Shown here: positions 5,710 to 6,690 of the stretch, in pieces | Layout of the letters: every line of letters starts with the position of its first letter | Position numbering within the stretch: position 1 is the first letter of the stretch | Source of the DNA: an uncultured Oscillospiraceae bacterium | GTDB taxonomy: Bacteria; Bacillota; Clostridia; Oscillospirales; Acutalibacteraceae | Direction: 5' to 3' | DNA length: 6,690 bases | Assembly (NCBI GenBank): GCA_900555805.1 | Contig: USMJ01000068.1 | Coordinates: 1-6,690, forward strand | Made by a program: the position numbers and the translations under genes | The notes under the pieces: model-generated | Databases searched by the model: none | Seen by the model: only the letters and a program-made list of their open reading frames with translations | What the model was told of the DNA's origin: nothing

Positions 5710-6453
5710 TTATTCGGCTGCTGCTTCTTCAGTAGCCTCGGCAGCTTCTGCTGCTTCGGGAGCATTCTGCTCGCCCTGTCTGCCCTCGATGATAGCGTCG
5801 GCCATAGCGCCTGCGATAAGTCTTACGGCGCGGATAGCGTCATCATTGCCGGGGATAACATAATCGACCTCGTCAGGATCGCAGTTTGTGTCAACGATAG
5901 CAACGATGGGGATACCGAGCTTTCTGGCTTCGGCGACGGCGATCTTCTCCTTGCGGGGATCGACGATGAACAGCGCTGCCGGCTGCTTCTTCATCTCGGT
6001 GATACCGCCCATGAACTTCTCAAGTTTTTCGATTTCGAGCTCGAGCTTAGCAACTTCCTTCTTCGGGAGCATTGCGAATGTGCCGTCGTCCTTCATCTTC
6101 TTGAGCTGTTCAAGTCTCTTGATTCTGGTCTTGATTGTGTTGAAGTTTGTCATCATACCGCCGAGCCAACGGGCGTTGACGAACGGCATGCCGCAGCGGA
6201 TAGCCTCTTCCTTGATGGAATCCTGAGCCTGCTTCTTTGTGCCGACGAAGAGAACCTCGCCGCCCTGCTCCGATACTTCTCTGATGAACTTGTAGGCTTC
6301 TTCGATCTTCTTGACCGTCTTCTGAAGGTCAATGATGTAGATGCCGTTTCTTTCCGTGAAGATGTATTCGCCCATTTTGGGGTTCCATCTTCTGGTCTGG
6401 TGTCCGAAGTGGACACCTGCTTCGAGTAACTGTTTCATAGATACTACTGCCAT
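5710..6453 (-). CDS. rpsB: 30S ribosomal protein S2
   Basis: S2 is a late-assembling protein of the small ribosomal subunit that sits between head and body on the solvent side and helps recruit S1 where S1 exists. The 247-residue protein starts at ATG 6453 behind AAGGAGGA with a seven-base spacer. Diagnostic blocks are [19 protein letters not shown] (9-27), [15 protein letters not shown] (32-46), [11 protein letters not shown] (67-77), [16 protein letters not shown] (92-107) and [15 protein letters not shown] (162-176), with [20 protein letters not shown] near 187-206. A charged helical region at about 107-150 corresponds to the protruding coiled coil. The last 20 residues or so are an alanine- and glutamate-rich tail, variable in this family. 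It is the first gene of the rpsB-tsf unit and has a strong promoter with a leader of about 95 bases; S2 represses its own messenger in other bacteria, so feedback at this leader is plausible but not shown. Confidence 0.99.
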   Translation of the reverse strand: MAVVSMKQLLEAGVHFGHQTRRWNPKMGEYIFTERNGIYIIDLQKTVKKIEEAYKFIREVSEQGGEVLFVGTKKQAQDSIKEEAIRCGMPFVNARWLGGMMTNFNTIKTRIKRLEQLKKMKDDGTFAMLPKKEVAKLELEIEKLEKFMGGITEMKKQPAALFIVDPRKEKIAVAEARKLGIPIVAIVDTNCDPDEVDYVIPGNDDAIRAVRLIAGAMADAIIEGRQGEQNAPEAAEAAEATEEAAAE

Positions 6454-6548
6454 GATTTTATCCTCCTTAGTTTAACCGCCGCACGGTTCCGATTTGCAAC
6501 GATCCGACGGATCGCACCGACAAATAATTCCCATGCGTGAGTTTTAGC
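6454..6548 (-). promoter_or_regulatory. Structured leader of rpsB
   Basis: The predicted leader runs from about 6548 to the start codon. It contains a perfect six-pair hairpin with a three-base loop (6500-6505 with 6509-6514), and AACCG/CGGTT (6474-6478 with 6484-6488) just before the ribosome binding site at 6461-6468. Such structures could serve feedback control by S2, as known in other bacteria with different sequences. I do not recognise a described motif. Confidence 0.4.
6472..6534 (-). CDS. Possible 20-residue leader reading frame, cysteine-rich
   Basis: An ATG at 6534 opens a 20-codon frame that stops with TAA at 6472, four bases before the rpsB ribosome binding site. The predicted peptide begins MGIICRCDPSD and has cysteines at 5, 7, 13 and 18. 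It lies wholly inside the predicted leader, and both leader hairpins overlap it. The ATG would be only about 14 bases from the predicted transcript start and has no clear ribosome binding site, so translation is doubtful. If translated, its ribosome would unfold the hairpins next to the rpsB start. Confidence 0.18.
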   Translation of the reverse strand: MGIICRCDPSDRCKSEPCGG

Positions 6549-6554
6549 CTAAGT

Positions 6555-6603
6555 AGTATATCACAGACGAAAATCAAATGCAATAAATTTTGAAAATTTT
6601 TTG
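6555..6603 (-). promoter_or_regulatory. Strong sigma-A promoter of rpsB-tsf with AT-rich upstream element
   Basis: On the minus strand TTGCAT (6583-6578) and TATACT (6560-6555) are exactly 17 bases apart. TG at 6563-6562 makes an extended -10. Just upstream, 6584-6603 is almost pure A and T in short tracts, like an UP element that contacts the polymerase alpha subunit. Transcription would begin near 6548. The strength fits a ribosomal protein operon. Confidence 0.8.
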
Positions 6604-6690
6604 CCGTTTTTTGAGAAAATTCTTGCCGCTTTCCTAAAGATGGCGCTGAAAATCCGAGATTTTTGTTTTCCTCAAGATCATACTCGGCGG
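6604..6690. other. Gene-free stretch upstream of the rpsB promoter
   Basis: No gene with a start codon and ribosome binding site is seen. TTGCCG occurs at 6601-6606 and again at 6623-6628, and CCGAG/CTCGG (6654-6658 with 6684-6688) could form a weak long-loop hairpin. Nothing else stands out. Confidence 0.4.

Noticed and set aside
5888..6226. 112-residue open frame on the plus strand inside rpsB
   Set aside because: It is a shadow of the strongly conserved rpsB gene on the opposite strand and has no ribosome binding site.
6469..6688. Long start-less open frame on the minus strand running through the rpsB promoter
   Set aside because: It has no ATG, crosses a near-consensus promoter and AT tracts, and its translation has no recognisable features. 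It is probably open by chance.

Overview
The window looks like chromosome of a Gram-positive anaerobe of the class Clostridia, probably Oscillospirales/Ruminococcaceae-like. This is inferred from the strong AGGAGG-type ribosome binding sites, the GTG start, the mixed base composition, a Clostridia-type CBS-containing family II pyrophosphatase, and a cysteine-rich protein of a type I associate with spore-forming Clostridia. No species can be named. There are no mobile elements, CRISPR arrays, tRNAs or rRNAs.

Left part, plus strand. Positions 1-309 hold no convincing gene but contain several hairpins; one of them (24-59) could end a transcript running leftward. A 264-residue cysteine-rich protein of unknown function follows (310-1104), then a hairpin cluster that probably ends its transcript (1126-1170). 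An extended -10 promoter (1193-1222) precedes a manganese-dependent inorganic pyrophosphatase with regulatory CBS and DRTGG domains (1295-2959). Two back-to-back hairpins (2970-3049) separate it from the minus-strand genes.

Right part, minus strand, read from right to left. A strong promoter (6555-6583) with an AT-rich upstream element drives ribosomal protein S2 (rpsB, 5710-6453) and elongation factor Ts (tsf, 4695-5621). The leader is about 95 bases long and contains hairpins and a possible 20-codon reading frame. A terminator at 4648-4672 closes the tsf transcript and also lies directly in front of a 12-helix MFS transporter (3456-4622). After it comes a small protein (3049-3390) with one membrane helix, a basic linker and a C-terminal domain that reads like a small beta-barrel. 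That last gene has a second, well-placed internal ribosome binding site which could give a soluble 72-residue form.

Functionally, rpsB and tsf serve translation, and the pyrophosphatase removes pyrophosphate made by biosynthesis, probably in response to adenine nucleotides. The transporter and the two unknown proteins have no clear functional link to these housekeeping genes. The most interesting items are the small membrane/soluble dual-start protein, the cysteine-rich protein and the rpsB leader; nothing here is a clearly new multi-gene system.
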